NCBI GenBank assembly: GCA_022843745.1
Contig: JALHNB010000037.1
Location: forward strand, 7,688-68,075
DNA from: Anaerolineae bacterium
Lineage (GTDB): Bacteria > Chloroflexota > Anaerolineae > Aggregatilineales > Phototrophicaceae
Direction of reading: 5' to 3'
DNA: 60,388 nucleotides
Shown: one piece after another, positions 34,080 through 42,698 of the stretch
How the letters are laid out: each line of letters opens with the position of its first letter
Numbering within the stretch: position 1 is the stretch's first letter
The notes under the pieces: model-generated
Databases searched by the model: none
Told to the model about the DNA's origin: nothing
Seen by the model: only the letters and a program-made list of their open reading frames with translations
Program-made: the position numbers and the translations under genes

Positions 34080-35066
34080 ATGAAAATCCTATTCATCGGC
34101 GGCACAGGCGTGATTAGCACGGCGGTCAGCCGACTCGCGGTAGAGCGTGGACTCGATCTCTATCACCTCAATCGCGGCAAACGTGCGACAAATATACCCG
34201 GCGTGAAAACCATCATCGCCGATATTCACCAGCCGGAAAGCATCCGCGCGGCGCTGCAAAACGAACATTTTGACGTGGTGGTCGATTGGATTGCCTTCAC
34301 GCCGGAAGACATCGAGCGCGATCTGGCGCTTTTCCGGGGCAAAGTCAAGCAGTTCGTGTTTATCAGTTCCGCCTCGGCCTACCAGAAGCCGCCCACGCAC
34401 TACCTTGTCACCGAGTCAACGCCGCTGTATAACCCCCACTGGGAATACTCGCGCAACAAAATCGCCTCCGAAGAACGCCTGCTCAAGGCTTATCGCGACG
34501 AAAATTTCCCGGTGACGATTGTGCGCCCCTCGCTGACCTATGAGGTCAATTTCCCCATCGCGATAGGCGGCTGGACGTGTTACACGCTGGCGGATCGCCT
34601 CAAAAAAGGCCTGCCGATTATCGTTCACGGCGACGGTTCATCGCTATGGGTGGTCACTCACGCGGAAGATTTTGGGCGCGGACTGCTGGGGCTTCTTGGC
34701 AGCCCGCAAACTATTGGTCACGCCTTCCATATCACATCCGACGAAGTGCTGACGTGGAAGCAGATTTACGAGACGATTGCCGACGCGCTGGGTGTCGAGG
34801 CGAATATCGTCTACATCCCCTCCGATTTTATCGCCAAAGTCGTGCCATCATTTCACGGCTCGCTGATCGGCGACAAATCGTGGAGCGCGGTTTTCGACAA
34901 CACGAAAATCAAGACGTTCGTGCCGGGTTTTCAGGCCGTGATCCCCTTCCACGAAGGCATCCGCCGCACGTTCGCGTGGTATGATGCCGACGAGTCGCGC
35001 AAATGGGTAGACGAGGCCGTCAACGCCGATATGGAGAAGATTCTCGCGGCGTATGCGGGGCGGTAA
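34080..35066 (+). CDS. NAD-dependent epimerase/dehydratase (extended SDR)
   Basis: A 328-residue extended short-chain dehydrogenase/reductase. The cofactor motif is GGTGVIS near residue 8 (GxxGxxS-like), with VVVDWIAFTPEDIE and the SSASAYQKP strand following. The catalytic Tyr-x3-Lys is probably YSRNK. The family acts on nucleotide sugars or related compounds; the downstream GDGSSLWVVTHAEDFGRG element is common in plant and bacterial isoflavone- or mRNA-binding-type epimerases. The substrate cannot be told. AAAGGGG lies five bases before the ATG. Confidence 0.88.
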   Translation: MKILFIGGTGVISTAVSRLAVERGLDLYHLNRGKRATNIPGVKTIIADIHQPESIRAALQNEHFDVVVDWIAFTPEDIERDLALFRGKVKQFVFISSASAYQKPPTHYLVTESTPLYNPHWEYSRNKIASEERLLKAYRDENFPVTIVRPSLTYEVNFPIAIGGWTCYTLADRLKKGLPIIVHGDGSSLWVVTHAEDFGRGLLGLLGSPQTIGHAFHITSDEVLTWKQIYETIADALGVEANIVYIPSDFIAKVVPSFHGSLIGDKSWSAVFDNTKIKTFVPGFQAVIPFHEGIRRTFAWYDADESRKWVDEAVNADMEKILAAYAGR

Positions 35067-35076
35067 GTAAGAGGCC

Positions 35077-36111
35077 ATGTTGTATCCCGAAAATGTTGTC
35101 GAACCAATCTCATGCACAACCGCAGAACAATTTATATCGAAGTTGAGACTCTCAGATAAGCTTTGGTTGCCACCAAACTCTAGAGAAGCGCCCTGGCTAT
35201 TTCGAGGTCAGGCTGATGCCGAATGGCCCCTAGAGCCGAGTGCATGGCGAAAGGCTAAACCAGGAAAACCAGAAACTTCTGCCGAAAAAATGAAAAATTG
35301 GGTCTTAGGCCAGCTAAAAGACCCAATCAGTCAGGCAATTCAGGCTGATAAAGACCTGCTAAAAGAATATGAACAGGCTAAAGCCAAAAACCCGAATATA
35401 GAACAAGTTCTATTACAAGCCATCTTTGAAATAGAGGTTGTTCGACTCTTCGCGGAATTTGTTGATCGGCTCGGCTTTCCAGTACCACAAGCCACATTAC
35501 TAAGAAGTGATATGAGTACGGCCTATGATTGGAAAGCTAGAATTTCCGGCACACTTAATAATTTAAAGTCATTGCATTGGCAGTGTCCTTCAAATTATCA
35601 GATATGGCCTTTTAAAGATGATCCTGTTGTCGCTCTTGCGCGACACCACAGTGTACCTACTTGCTTGGTGGACTGGACTAGAAAACCACTAATAGCGGCT
35701 TATTTTGCGGCGAATGAAGTCATGAAATTAGACAAGCGGCCTGATTTTATTGCAGTATGGTCAATTCATAGGTCAATAATAATTGATGAGGGTGCTAGAC
35801 TTCGGCACCCACGCCTTTTCCGAAGCGAGTTGGGTTATCTTCACGTTCAAGATGCAGTACTCACTTACGATGCAGGTGCCGATTATCATTTTATTCAACA
35901 TGGGATTTGGCCGGATATTGTACAAGCAGTCCAGGCGACACCTCACTCACTTGAACATGCGCCTCTACGAAAGATCACCATGCCAGCCACCGAAATAGAA
36001 GTTAAAGAGCTACTGAGATTACTATGGGCAGAGGGAATTTCACGCGCTCATCTCATGCCCACCTTTGACAATATCTCATCCATGCTACAAGATGAATGGA
36101 TGCGATTTTAG
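35077..36111 (+). CDS. FRG-domain protein, AT-rich
   Basis: A 344-residue protein with the FRG domain: the name-giving FRGQADAEWPLEPSAWR near residue 43 and the later LARHHSVPTCLVDWTRKPLI and AAYFAA. FRG proteins are of unknown biochemistry and are often found in variable or defence-related regions. This gene is clearly more AT-rich than both neighbours and uses rarer codons (TTA, AGA, ATA), a sign of recent transfer. Its end runs to within 14 bases of the next start. The ribosome site before ATG 35077 (GAGG, three bases away) is poorly spaced. Confidence 0.82.
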   Translation: MLYPENVVEPISCTTAEQFISKLRLSDKLWLPPNSREAPWLFRGQADAEWPLEPSAWRKAKPGKPETSAEKMKNWVLGQLKDPISQAIQADKDLLKEYEQAKAKNPNIEQVLLQAIFEIEVVRLFAEFVDRLGFPVPQATLLRSDMSTAYDWKARISGTLNNLKSLHWQCPSNYQIWPFKDDPVVALARHHSVPTCLVDWTRKPLIAAYFAANEVMKLDKRPDFIAVWSIHRSIIIDEGARLRHPRLFRSELGYLHVQDAVLTYDAGADYHFIQHGIWPDIVQAVQATPHSLEHAPLRKITMPATEIEVKELLRLLWAEGISRAHLMPTFDNISSMLQDEWMRF

Positions 36112-36125
36112 AACAGAGAGATTTC

Positions 36126-36728
36126 ATGCCACTCACCCTCCCCCACATCGCCGAAAACCCGCACCTGCTCACCGCGCTAATCACCACACGCGACGGCGAA
36201 AAGCTGGTCATCCGCCCGCTGGAAGCCGCCGACGCGCCTCAATTAGGCGAATTTTTGAGCGCCCTCTCGCCGCGAACGCGCCACCTCTCGATCTTCCCCA
36301 GCTACGACCTTGTCGCCGCGCACGACATGTGCGATGCCATTGCTAAATATGACAAGCTGCGATTCGTGGTCGAAAATTCGGCTTCTCCCAGGCGGATCAT
36401 CGGCCTGATCGAGTTCAGCTTCGCCATAATGGAATCGGACATCGCACGGTACGCCGCCAACAACATTGCCCTCGACCCGGCGACGGACTGCCGCTTCGGG
36501 CCAACACTCGCCGACGATTATCAGAGTAAGGGGATCGGCACACTAGTCGCCCCCTTTATCCTCGACGTGGCGCGAAAATTCGGCAAAAGTCGGATCATTC
36601 TGTGGGGCGGCGTGCTAGTCGATAATCCCCGCGCCATCCGCTACTACGAAAAAATCGGCTTCAAGGCGCTGGGGCAGTTTACGACTTCGGATAACTTCGC
36701 TGCGATGGACATGATTCTGACGTTGTAA
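36126..36728 (+). CDS. GNAT-family acetyltransferase
   Basis: A 200-residue N-acetyltransferase using acetyl-CoA. The acetyl-CoA-binding region reads LADDYQSKGIGTLVAPFIL (about residues 130-148), with RYYEKIGFKALG near the C-terminus, both typical of GNATs. ATG 36126 starts the family-like MPLTLPHIAE. An in-frame ATG at 36096 inside the FRG gene is less likely. The N-terminal 20 residues are an extra segment before the GNAT core. The acceptor substrate is unknown. Confidence 0.88.
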   Translation: MPLTLPHIAENPHLLTALITTRDGEKLVIRPLEAADAPQLGEFLSALSPRTRHLSIFPSYDLVAAHDMCDAIAKYDKLRFVVENSASPRRIIGLIEFSFAIMESDIARYAANNIALDPATDCRFGPTLADDYQSKGIGTLVAPFILDVARKFGKSRIILWGGVLVDNPRAIRYYEKIGFKALGQFTTSDNFAAMDMILTL

Positions 36729-36784
36729 ATCGCCTGAGCGCGGCAACTATCCTCAAACGCCATAAAAAATAACCTGATAAGTGT

Positions 36785-36848
36785 TTAGGGGTCTGTAAGT
36801 CAGTTCGCGTATAGTCTTAGGGATGTGCAAGTCGGCTGGCGTATAGTC
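36785..36848. repeat. Two 32-bp tandem repeats upstream of haem-binding gene
   Basis: Units begin TTAGGGGTCTGTAAGTCAG (36785) and TTAGGGATGTGCAAGTCGG (36817). Both end GCGTATAGTC and are about 78% identical. The TATAGT at each end looks like a -10 box. The array stops 30 bases before the start codon at 36878. Confidence 0.75.
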
Positions 36849-36877
36849 GCCTCAACACACATCAAGGAGAGACGCAA

Positions 36878-37360
36878 TTGTCGCGCAATCGCAAAATTAT
36901 TGTCGGAATATTCGGAATTTTATTGGCGGGATTTCTCATCATACAGGTTATCCCCATCGGGCGTATCCGCGCGGTGTTCCAGCGGGACGCGAACCCGCCT
37001 GTCGTCACGACTGTGGAGTGGGATTCGCCGGAAACGCTCCGGTTAGCGCGGATGGCGTGTTTCGACTGCCACAGCAACGAAACGGTCTATCCCTGGTATT
37101 CCCTTATCGCGCCGGTTTCGTGGCTGGTCACGCGCGACATCAATCAGGGGCGTGCGGCGATGAATTTCTCCGAGGACGCGCCAACCGAGTACAACCTGGA
37201 AGATTTGGAATATCATCTATATAACAACATGCCGCCGCGCCTGTACATCATCATGCACCCGGAAACTGACCTGACGGATGAGCAAAAAGCGCTGCTCATG
37301 ACTGGCTTTCAGGCGACATTTACCCAGGCCTCGCATGAGGGAATGGATATGGACGAGTGA
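36878..37360 (+). CDS. Membrane-anchored haem-binding domain protein
   Basis: A 160-residue protein with one N-terminal membrane helix (IIVGIFGILLAGFLIIQVI) and a periplasm-facing haem-binding domain. The haem motif is Cys61-x2-Cys64-His65 (CFDCHSNETVYPWYS), as in the Haem_bd family. The start is TTG at 36878, supported by AAGGAGA seven bases upstream. It precedes a CPA2 antiporter gene by about 80 bases. A role in electron transfer or redox sensing is possible; the partner is not visible. Confidence 0.87.
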   Translation: MSRNRKIIVGIFGILLAGFLIIQVIPIGRIRAVFQRDANPPVVTTVEWDSPETLRLARMACFDCHSNETVYPWYSLIAPVSWLVTRDINQGRAAMNFSEDAPTEYNLEDLEYHLYNNMPPRLYIIMHPETDLTDEQKALLMTGFQATFTQASHEGMDMDE

Positions 37361-37402
37361 TATAATGTCGCTGGCTGCCATCATTCAAGTCCATCAGGTC
37401 AT

Positions 37403-37459
37403 CCTTGCACTTTTCAACGCTGCTCTTAGGGTAATGCCTTGCACTTTTCAACGCTGCTC
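37403..37459 (+). repeat. 23-bp exact direct repeat duplicating the antiporter start
   Basis: CCTTGCACTTTTCAACGCTG plus CTC occurs at 37403-37425 and again at 37437-37459 (34-base period). Both copies contain a TTG start and the first codons of the antiporter; copy 1 runs into a stop after nine codons. Confidence 0.85.
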
Positions 37460-38686
37460 GTCCAGATCGTCCTCATCCTCGTCGCGACACGGCTGGTCGG
37501 CTGGCTGTTGCGGCGCATCCATCAGCCGCAGGTCGTCGGCGAAATGATCGCGGGTATCCTGCTGGGGCCGACGCTTTTAGGCTGGCTTCTGCCGGGAGTC
37601 TCCGCCGCTGTATTCCCTGCCGATAGCCTCGACAACCTGAACGCCCTGAGTCAGATCGGCCTGGTGCTGTTTATGTTTCTGGTGGGGCTGGAATTCGATT
37701 CGCGCGTTTTGCGTGGGCATGGGCATACCGCCGTCGTCACCAGTCACGCCAGCATTCTGGTGCCGTTCATTCTGGGCGCTCTGCTGGCGATTTTCCTCTA
37801 CCCGGTACTCTCGCCGAGCAGCGTCCCCCTGCTGCATTTCGCGCTGTTCACCGGGCTGGCGATGAGCATCACGGCTTTTCCGGTGCTGGCGCGTATCCTG
37901 GCCGAGCGCAATCTGCTGCGCACCAGAGTCGGCGCACTCGCGATTGCCTGCGCTGCAGTAGACGATGTAACGGCGTGGTGTGTGCTGGCGGCGATCCTGC
38001 TGCTGACCCGATCCGCAGATCAGGCGGCATCCTTCGTCGTGACGCTTCTCGGTTCGCTGGCCTATATCGGCGTGATGGTTTTCGGGGTGCGGCCTATGCT
38101 CCGGGCGTTGGGCAAATACTATGAGCAGCGCGGGGAAATCACGCAGGATATGCTGGCGATTGCCCTGCTCTTGGCGCTGATCTCCGCTTTCATCACCGAA
38201 ACGCTCGGTATCCACGCGCTCTTTGGGGCATTTCTGATGGGCGCGATCATGCCTCGAAATGCCAATTTTGGACACGCGCTGTCGCAAAAACTGGAGTCGC
38301 TTACGGTGACGCTGCTGCTACCCCTATTCTTTGCCTTCACGGGGCTGCGCACCAGCATCAGCTTTTTGAGCGACGGTCAGTTGTGGATTTACTGTGTGGT
38401 TATCATCGGGGTCGCCATCCTCGGCAAAGTCAGCGGCTCGACTCTGGCATCGCGCTGGTTTGGCATGTCGTGGCGGGAGGCCGGAGCGCTCGGTGTACTG
38501 ATGAACACGCGCGGGCTGATCGAGCTGGTATTCTTGAATATCGGCCTGGATATTGGCGTGATCTCGCCGACTTTTTTCTCGATGATGGTGCTGATGGCGC
38601 TGGTGACGACGTTCATGACCTCGCCGCTGCTGGCGTGGATTTATCCGGCACGGATTTACAGCCTGGAGGCCGCCGCCGAAAAATAA
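37439..38686 (+). CDS. CPA2-type cation:proton antiporter
   Basis: A 415-residue inner-membrane exchanger of Na+ or K+ for protons. About 12 hydrophobic segments are visible. The two adjacent Asp residues of the ion site are Asp175-Asp176 in AAVDDVTAW, and the LVGLEFD and FPVLARIL signatures are present. There is no C-terminal TrkA nucleotide-binding domain, unlike KefB/C, so it is closer to GerN/NapA-type carriers. The start is TTG 37439 with AGGG eight bases upstream. The preceding 34 bases contain a second copy of the start region. Confidence 0.92.
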   Translation: MHFSTLLVQIVLILVATRLVGWLLRRIHQPQVVGEMIAGILLGPTLLGWLLPGVSAAVFPADSLDNLNALSQIGLVLFMFLVGLEFDSRVLRGHGHTAVVTSHASILVPFILGALLAIFLYPVLSPSSVPLLHFALFTGLAMSITAFPVLARILAERNLLRTRVGALAIACAAVDDVTAWCVLAAILLLTRSADQAASFVVTLLGSLAYIGVMVFGVRPMLRALGKYYEQRGEITQDMLAIALLLALISAFITETLGIHALFGAFLMGAIMPRNANFGHALSQKLESLTVTLLLPLFFAFTGLRTSISFLSDGQLWIYCVVIIGVAILGKVSGSTLASRWFGMSWREAGALGVLMNTRGLIELVFLNIGLDIGVISPTFFSMMVLMALVTTFMTSPLLAWIYPARIYSLEAAAEK

Positions 38687-38712
38687 AGAAGGTTTGCGAG
38701 GCGTGCGGCTGA

Positions 38713-39471
38713 TTACGGTTTAGCCAACTTGAAACGCTCATGTGGTCGGGAGGGCATTCCCGAAAAATGATGTTCCAGGTGTGATTCAATCTCTTCAACA
38801 TATTCTTGAACACTGGAGAACGGTTTAAGACTCGCCATGAGTTGATAGTATTTATATTCTTCGAGTGATTTCTCTAAATTCCCAAGTTGATAAAAGGTTA
38901 AGGAGCGAAATTGATGAATGCTGGCGGCAATAACCGGATCAAAAGCTACATCCGTCAGTAGATAGGTCAAATCGGGAAGCGCCTCAGCGTATCGTTTTGA
39001 CCAGTAATAAATTGTCGCTCGACCCATTCGAAAATTATAATCGTCAGGTGATGACTCTATCGCACGTGAATAATCATCAGCCGCACTGTCAATATTGCCC
39101 ATTTTGTAATTGCCCCACCCGCGCCACCAGTATACGTTCTCACCGTCAAACCCGTGTTCGGTTAGCCAGGTCGCGTCCTGAACCACGCTGTCATAGCGTT
39201 CGAGGCGTCCATAGCAGAACATGCGCCGTTGGTAGATTTTTCCGGCCTGCTTCACATCTGCGCAAAGTTCAATGGCTTTCGTCAAATCCACCAGCGCTAA
39301 TGTCCAGGCGCGGCGACGATGATTGAATGCGCCGCGTGTCCAATAATATTCCCACCGCAGCGGCTCTAGTCGGATCGCTTCTTCGAGGTCAACCAGTCCG
39401 GCTTTCACGTCCCGACTGCGGAATTTCGCCAGTGCTTGCTTAAAATAATCCTCGGCGTTCTGTTCCATCAT
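38713..39471 (-). CDS. Tetratricopeptide-repeat protein
   Basis: A 252-residue TPR scaffold with about five repeats (for example EYYWTRGAFNHRRRAWTLAL and VYWWRGWGNYKMGNIDSAAD). No enzyme domain, signal peptide or membrane helix is seen. The start is placed at ATG 39471 with GGGG upstream rather than six codons earlier. Tryptophan and tyrosine are unusually frequent. It is convergent with the antiporter gene, and the next minus-strand gene (GNAT) lies 106 bases upstream. Confidence 0.82.
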   Translation of the reverse strand: MMEQNAEDYFKQALAKFRSRDVKAGLVDLEEAIRLEPLRWEYYWTRGAFNHRRRAWTLALVDLTKAIELCADVKQAGKIYQRRMFCYGRLERYDSVVQDATWLTEHGFDGENVYWWRGWGNYKMGNIDSAADDYSRAIESSPDDYNFRMGRATIYYWSKRYAEALPDLTYLLTDVAFDPVIAASIHQFRSLTFYQLGNLEKSLEEYKYYQLMASLKPFSSVQEYVEEIESHLEHHFSGMPSRPHERFKLAKP

Positions 39472-39577
39472 CAGCCCCAATTCAAGCACTTTGTGTCATT
39501 ACAATCGCTCAATCGGTAGGTCAACATCCTCGTCCGTCTGCATCAGCCGGAAAACAGCATGTTGAGTTGCGTCATTT

Positions 39578-40042
39578 TCACAACTCCTTTTTCATCACAA
39601 TCACGTAATCCTGATATCCAAGCTCCTTGTAAAGCCGGTGAACATCCCTGCTTGCCGCCAGTACGCCGATATACAGGCGTTTATAGCCCTGGGCGCGGGC
39701 GAAATCCTCGACGGTTCGCATCAGCATCGTGCCGATGCCTTGCCCGCGATGGCTTTCAGACACCACCACGTCGGCGATTCGGAAGTAGACCATCCGATTT
39801 TCAACGTCCTCGTCAATGTGTCCCACGATGTAGCCGCGAACGACATGGTCTTCCTCCGCGACCAGAAAAATCCCCTGCCCCTCTCGAACATCATCCAGAA
39901 GGCGCGACAAATACCACTCGGTAAAGGCCGCACTCGCCTCGGCGCGGTCAGGGTCATACTCCCGTTCATACGCCTGGAGTTCGACGATCAGCCATTTCAC
40001 CGCCTCAGCATCACTGTCCACATAGGCTCGAATTTCAGTCAT
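39578..40042 (-). CDS. GNAT-family acetyltransferase
   Basis: A 154-residue single-domain acetyltransferase. The acetyl-CoA loop is ESHRGQGIGTMLM (about residues 97-109) and the C-terminal YKELGYQDYVIVMKKEL closes the fold. ATG 40042 (MTEIRAYVD) is preferred; the earlier TTG at 40048 adds only two residues. The target amine is unknown. It forms a tail-to-head series with the TPR gene on the minus strand. Confidence 0.88.
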   Translation of the reverse strand: MTEIRAYVDSDAEAVKWLIVELQAYEREYDPDRAEASAAFTEWYLSRLLDDVREGQGIFLVAEEDHVVRGYIVGHIDEDVENRMVYFRIADVVVSESHRGQGIGTMLMRTVEDFARAQGYKRLYIGVLAASRDVHRLYKELGYQDYVIVMKKEL

Positions 40043-40148
40043 CTGCAATCCGTTTCAATATGTAGTCGATGACACTCATCATATGCGCGATTTTCATCTT
40101 CAGGCAAGAGTTTCGTGATTTTGTGCGAAGGCATAACCAGAATTTGAC

Positions 40149-40189
40149 TCCCCTCTCCAAAGCATTGGAGAGGGGTTAGGGGTGAGGTT
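40149..40189. repeat. Intergenic hairpin repeat, family A
   Basis: CTCCCCTCTCCAAAGCATTG followed by GAGAGGGGTTAGGGGTGAGGT; nearly identical to 24181-24220. Confidence 0.85.
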
Positions 40190-40225
40190 GATTTGAAAAG
40201 CGTTGGGGGTTCAGGCAAATTGTAA

Positions 40226-41167
40226 CTATGACACCAAATCCGTCGCCTCGCGCTCGACAGCAACAACCTCTTGCACACGCTGCATTTCAGACCGCATCGC
40301 TAGGGTCGGCTTGCGGGCGACCATGATCGAAATGATCTCGACTGGCTTGGGCTGCCCGATTTCATCCATCATATCGGTGACAGGATGCTCCGCGATCTGA
40401 TCGAGTCCGGCCTCGAACATCAGCTGAGTCACGAAATCCAGGCTCGGCATCATCCCCGGCACGCTGCCGACCATGCGCAGCACGAAGGAAGCAACGGCGT
40501 TCACATTGGGATTTTGACGTAAACGAGCCAGCTTTTCCCTGAAATAAACCTCCGCCATATACACGCCACCGGGCTTGAGGCTCGAAGATGCTTGTTGAAA
40601 CAGGCGCGCGTTTTCGTCTTTCGTCAGGTACAGCGTCAGCCCTTCCGATGTAATCAGATCGGCCTTGCGCCCTTCGAGGATGTCGTGCAGGTTAACTTTC
40701 CCCAGGTCAGCTTCGAGCCAGCTCATGTTCGCCGGAATCGCAATGTGGGCGTGTTCAAGCCGCTTTTTCTTTTCCGCGACCACTTCCGGCAGGTCGATCT
40801 CAATCACCTGTGCCTGCGGATAATTTTTCGCCATATGCAGTCCGCGCGGCGAAAATCCAGCCGCGACATCGACCAGCAGCATCCCCGGCTTATCCTCTGG
40901 GAAATGGCGCTTGGTAAGGGCTTCAATCGCCATCATCCGCGCCGGGAAAAACCACAAAATATTACTTTTGCGATCCATGTCCGAAAGAATACGCGCCACG
41001 ATTCGGCCCGACATTTTGCTCAGTGCCATCGTTTCCTCGGTATTGAGCAGCGCCGCCCGTGCGCCTGCGACCAGTTCGGCGCTGCGTGTCGAGGGGGTGT
41101 GACCAAGCGCCATTTTGTCGTCGCCGCGACGGTTAAAATTGGGGAGGTTGGGGTCGAGCTGTGCCAT
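40226..41167 (-). CDS. SAM-dependent methyltransferase, LCMT/O-methyltransferase-like
   Basis: A 313-residue class I methyltransferase. Motif I reads LVDVAAGFSPRG, followed by VIEIDLPEVVAEKK, a combination seen in leucine carboxyl- and polyketide-type O-methyltransferases. The ITSEGLTLYL stretch matches their substrate region. The start is ATG 41167, seven bases after GAGGAG; upstream ATG codons give a non-family extension. The family methylates carboxyl or hydroxyl groups. The target is unknown. Confidence 0.85.
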   Translation of the reverse strand: MAQLDPNLPNFNRRGDDKMALGHTPSTRSAELVAGARAALLNTEETMALSKMSGRIVARILSDMDRKSNILWFFPARMMAIEALTKRHFPEDKPGMLLVDVAAGFSPRGLHMAKNYPQAQVIEIDLPEVVAEKKKRLEHAHIAIPANMSWLEADLGKVNLHDILEGRKADLITSEGLTLYLTKDENARLFQQASSSLKPGGVYMAEVYFREKLARLRQNPNVNAVASFVLRMVGSVPGMMPSLDFVTQLMFEAGLDQIAEHPVTDMMDEIGQPKPVEIISIMVARKPTLAMRSEMQRVQEVVAVEREATDLVS

Positions 41168-41317
41168 TATTTGCTCCTCATCCATATATTTGATGATCGT
41201 AATGTGTTTTGTCATTAATAATTCTTGTAACAATATCACATTTTGAGGGCAAACAACGTTAAGATTGCGTAGATTTTGAGTGGAATTTACGCTTTAGGGG
41301 ATTAGTAATTTGAGCGT

Positions 41318-41842
41318 TTAGGGGGTTTCAAACACCTGCGGTGCATACTTTCGAATTTCCGCGCCAATTTCCGTCCCGCGCCACTCGCTCGTGAACAGCG
41401 TGGAAAGCGGGATAAAGTCGCGAGCCTCTTTTAGCGCGGCTCTGGAGTCGCGGCTGATATAACCCCCGACGCGCAGCATCGGGTTGACCTGAGTCCCTTC
41501 TCCGCGCAGCGCCAGCCCTTCGACATTTCCCTCATTCGTCATCCAGCGTTCCTGAATCGCGGCAATATTTTCCCAGCTTGAGGTGATGGTATAGCCGAGG
41601 CTGCGGTAACGGATGCCCTCCGGCGAGACCGCGACGTAAATATACGAATACATCAGCCAGAAGACGAACACCAGGATCGACGCTTCGATGATGAGCACGA
41701 CAGATAATATTGATTTACCCACCCTATCGCCAGTGACCAGTACCAGCACCGGGACGACAGCCATCATCAACACGATCAAGGCCATGCGCGTGATCAGCAC
41801 TTTGGGGTGAATGTGAAATTTTCGGGTTGATTCAGTGTCCAT
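41318..41842 (-). CDS. Two-helix membrane protein with PH-like tail
   Basis: A 174-residue membrane protein of unknown function. Two adjacent hydrophobic segments (about residues 17-37 and 43-68) are followed by a soluble domain with VSPEGIRYRSLGYTITSSWENI, the layout of bacterial PH-like domain proteins. The start at ATG 41842 (MDTESTRKF) is chosen because the longer frame upstream reads through intergenic repeats. AAAGG lies upstream. Confidence 0.75.
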   Translation of the reverse strand: MDTESTRKFHIHPKVLITRMALIVLMMAVVPVLVLVTGDRVGKSILSVVLIIEASILVFVFWLMYSYIYVAVSPEGIRYRSLGYTITSSWENIAAIQERWMTNEGNVEGLALRGEGTQVNPMLRVGGYISRDSRAALKEARDFIPLSTLFTSEWRGTEIGAEIRKYAPQVFETP

Positions 41843-41899
41843 GATTCTGCGACCTTTACTTCTTTGCGTTGAATCTTTTGCAATGGCTATTGACTGTGC

Positions 41900-41925
41900 A
41901 AGGGCGCACCGCTGTGCGCCCCTAC
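41900..41925. repeat. Intergenic hairpin repeat, family B
   Basis: AGGGCGCACCGCTGTGCGCC plus CCTACG: GGGCGCAC and GTGCGCCC arms. Confidence 0.75.
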
Positions 41926-41961
41926 GAAAAACGCGCCGGATTGTGATGTGCCTTTTGTATT

Positions 41962-41994
41962 GGCTAAAAGCTAATGACCATCGACTATCGACTA
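41962..41994. repeat. Solo end of a family C element
   Basis: GGCTAAAAGCTAATGACC followed by ATCGACTATCGACTA; matches the right ends of the elements at 33546 and 42514, without a facing left end nearby. Confidence 0.65.
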
Positions 41995-42015
41995 GAATAT
42001 CACCAAACTCGCCCC

Positions 42016-42065
42016 TTGACACACACGCGAAAAAGCATAAAATACTTATCACGCTAATGATTAGC
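42016..42065 (+). promoter_or_regulatory. Promoter and operator of the MarR-family gene
   Basis: TTGACA (42016-42021), 16-base spacer, TAAAAT (42038-42043). Right after it is GCTAA-TGA-TTAGC (42053-42065), a palindrome over the expected transcription start and just before the ribosome site AGGAAA. This placement fits autorepression by the encoded MarR protein. Confidence 0.75.
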
Positions 42066-42076
42066 AGGAAAATGAA

Positions 42077-42514
42077 ATGTCAAATGAGGTTGAACCGTCC
42101 GACTGGCAGCTTTTGACGCACGTCACGCTGATGTTTCGCAGCCTCTCGGACGCTTTCATGGATCAGATCGGGATGCACCGTGCGCAGGCTGGGCTTTTGT
42201 GCAGCCTCTTTGCGCAGGACGGCATGACGCAATCAGAGCTTGCCGAACGGCTGTCTGTCCAGGGCGCGACCATCACCAATATGCTGCAACGCATGGAGGA
42301 ATCCGGGCTGGTCATCCGCCGCCGCGATGCCGACGATAACCGCCTCGTGCGCGTGTACCTGACCGACGAAGGCCGGGAAAAAGAACGCGCGATCAACGAG
42401 CAGTTCCAAAATCTGGAAGGCAAGATTTTCGCGGGTATGTGTCACGAACACCGCATCCAACTGCGCCAACTGCTGCGGCAAATGCTCGACAATATGGGCG
42501 TGAAGGGCGAATAA
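42077..42514 (+). CDS. MarR-family transcriptional regulator
   Basis: A 145-residue winged-helix repressor. The recognition region reads MTQSELAERLSVQGATITNM and the wing RRRDADDNRLVRVYLTDEG, both standard for MarR. The N-terminal Cys in GLLCSLF could be a redox-sensitive residue, but this is speculative. It has its own promoter and a GCTAA/TTAGC palindrome over the start site. The same half-sites occur before the DoxX gene 200 bases downstream, so DoxX is the likely target. Ligand unknown. Confidence 0.92.
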   Translation: MSNEVEPSDWQLLTHVTLMFRSLSDAFMDQIGMHRAQAGLLCSLFAQDGMTQSELAERLSVQGATITNMLQRMEESGLVIRRRDADDNRLVRVYLTDEGREKERAINEQFQNLEGKIFAGMCHEHRIQLRQLLRQMLDNMGVKGE

Positions 42515-42683
42515 GTCTTTAGCTTTTAGTCGATAGTCGATAGCTAAAATGCAAGGCAAACGCACTCATTTATAACGCGGTGCATGTAGCGGCATGACAT
42601 GTCATGCCAAACTCAAAACACCAACCTTATTTAATCGGTCAGTGACAAAATTAAGCCAACAGCTAATGACTATCGACTAAAAG
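42514..42683. repeat. MITE-like element, family C, with nested palindrome
   Basis: Left end AGCTTTTAGTCGATAGTC and right end AGCTAATGACTATCGACT plus AAAAG are near inverted repeats about 170 bases apart. Inside is the perfect palindrome GGCATGACATGTCATGCC (42591-42608), a family B remnant. It lies between marR-like and doxX-like genes. Confidence 0.65.
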
Positions 42684-42698
42684 TTTTTTTACGCTTTC

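Noticed and set aside
36096-36125. Earlier start of the GNAT gene overlapping the FRG gene
   Set aside because: The ten extra residues are not family-like, and ATG 36126 has a purine-rich site before it.
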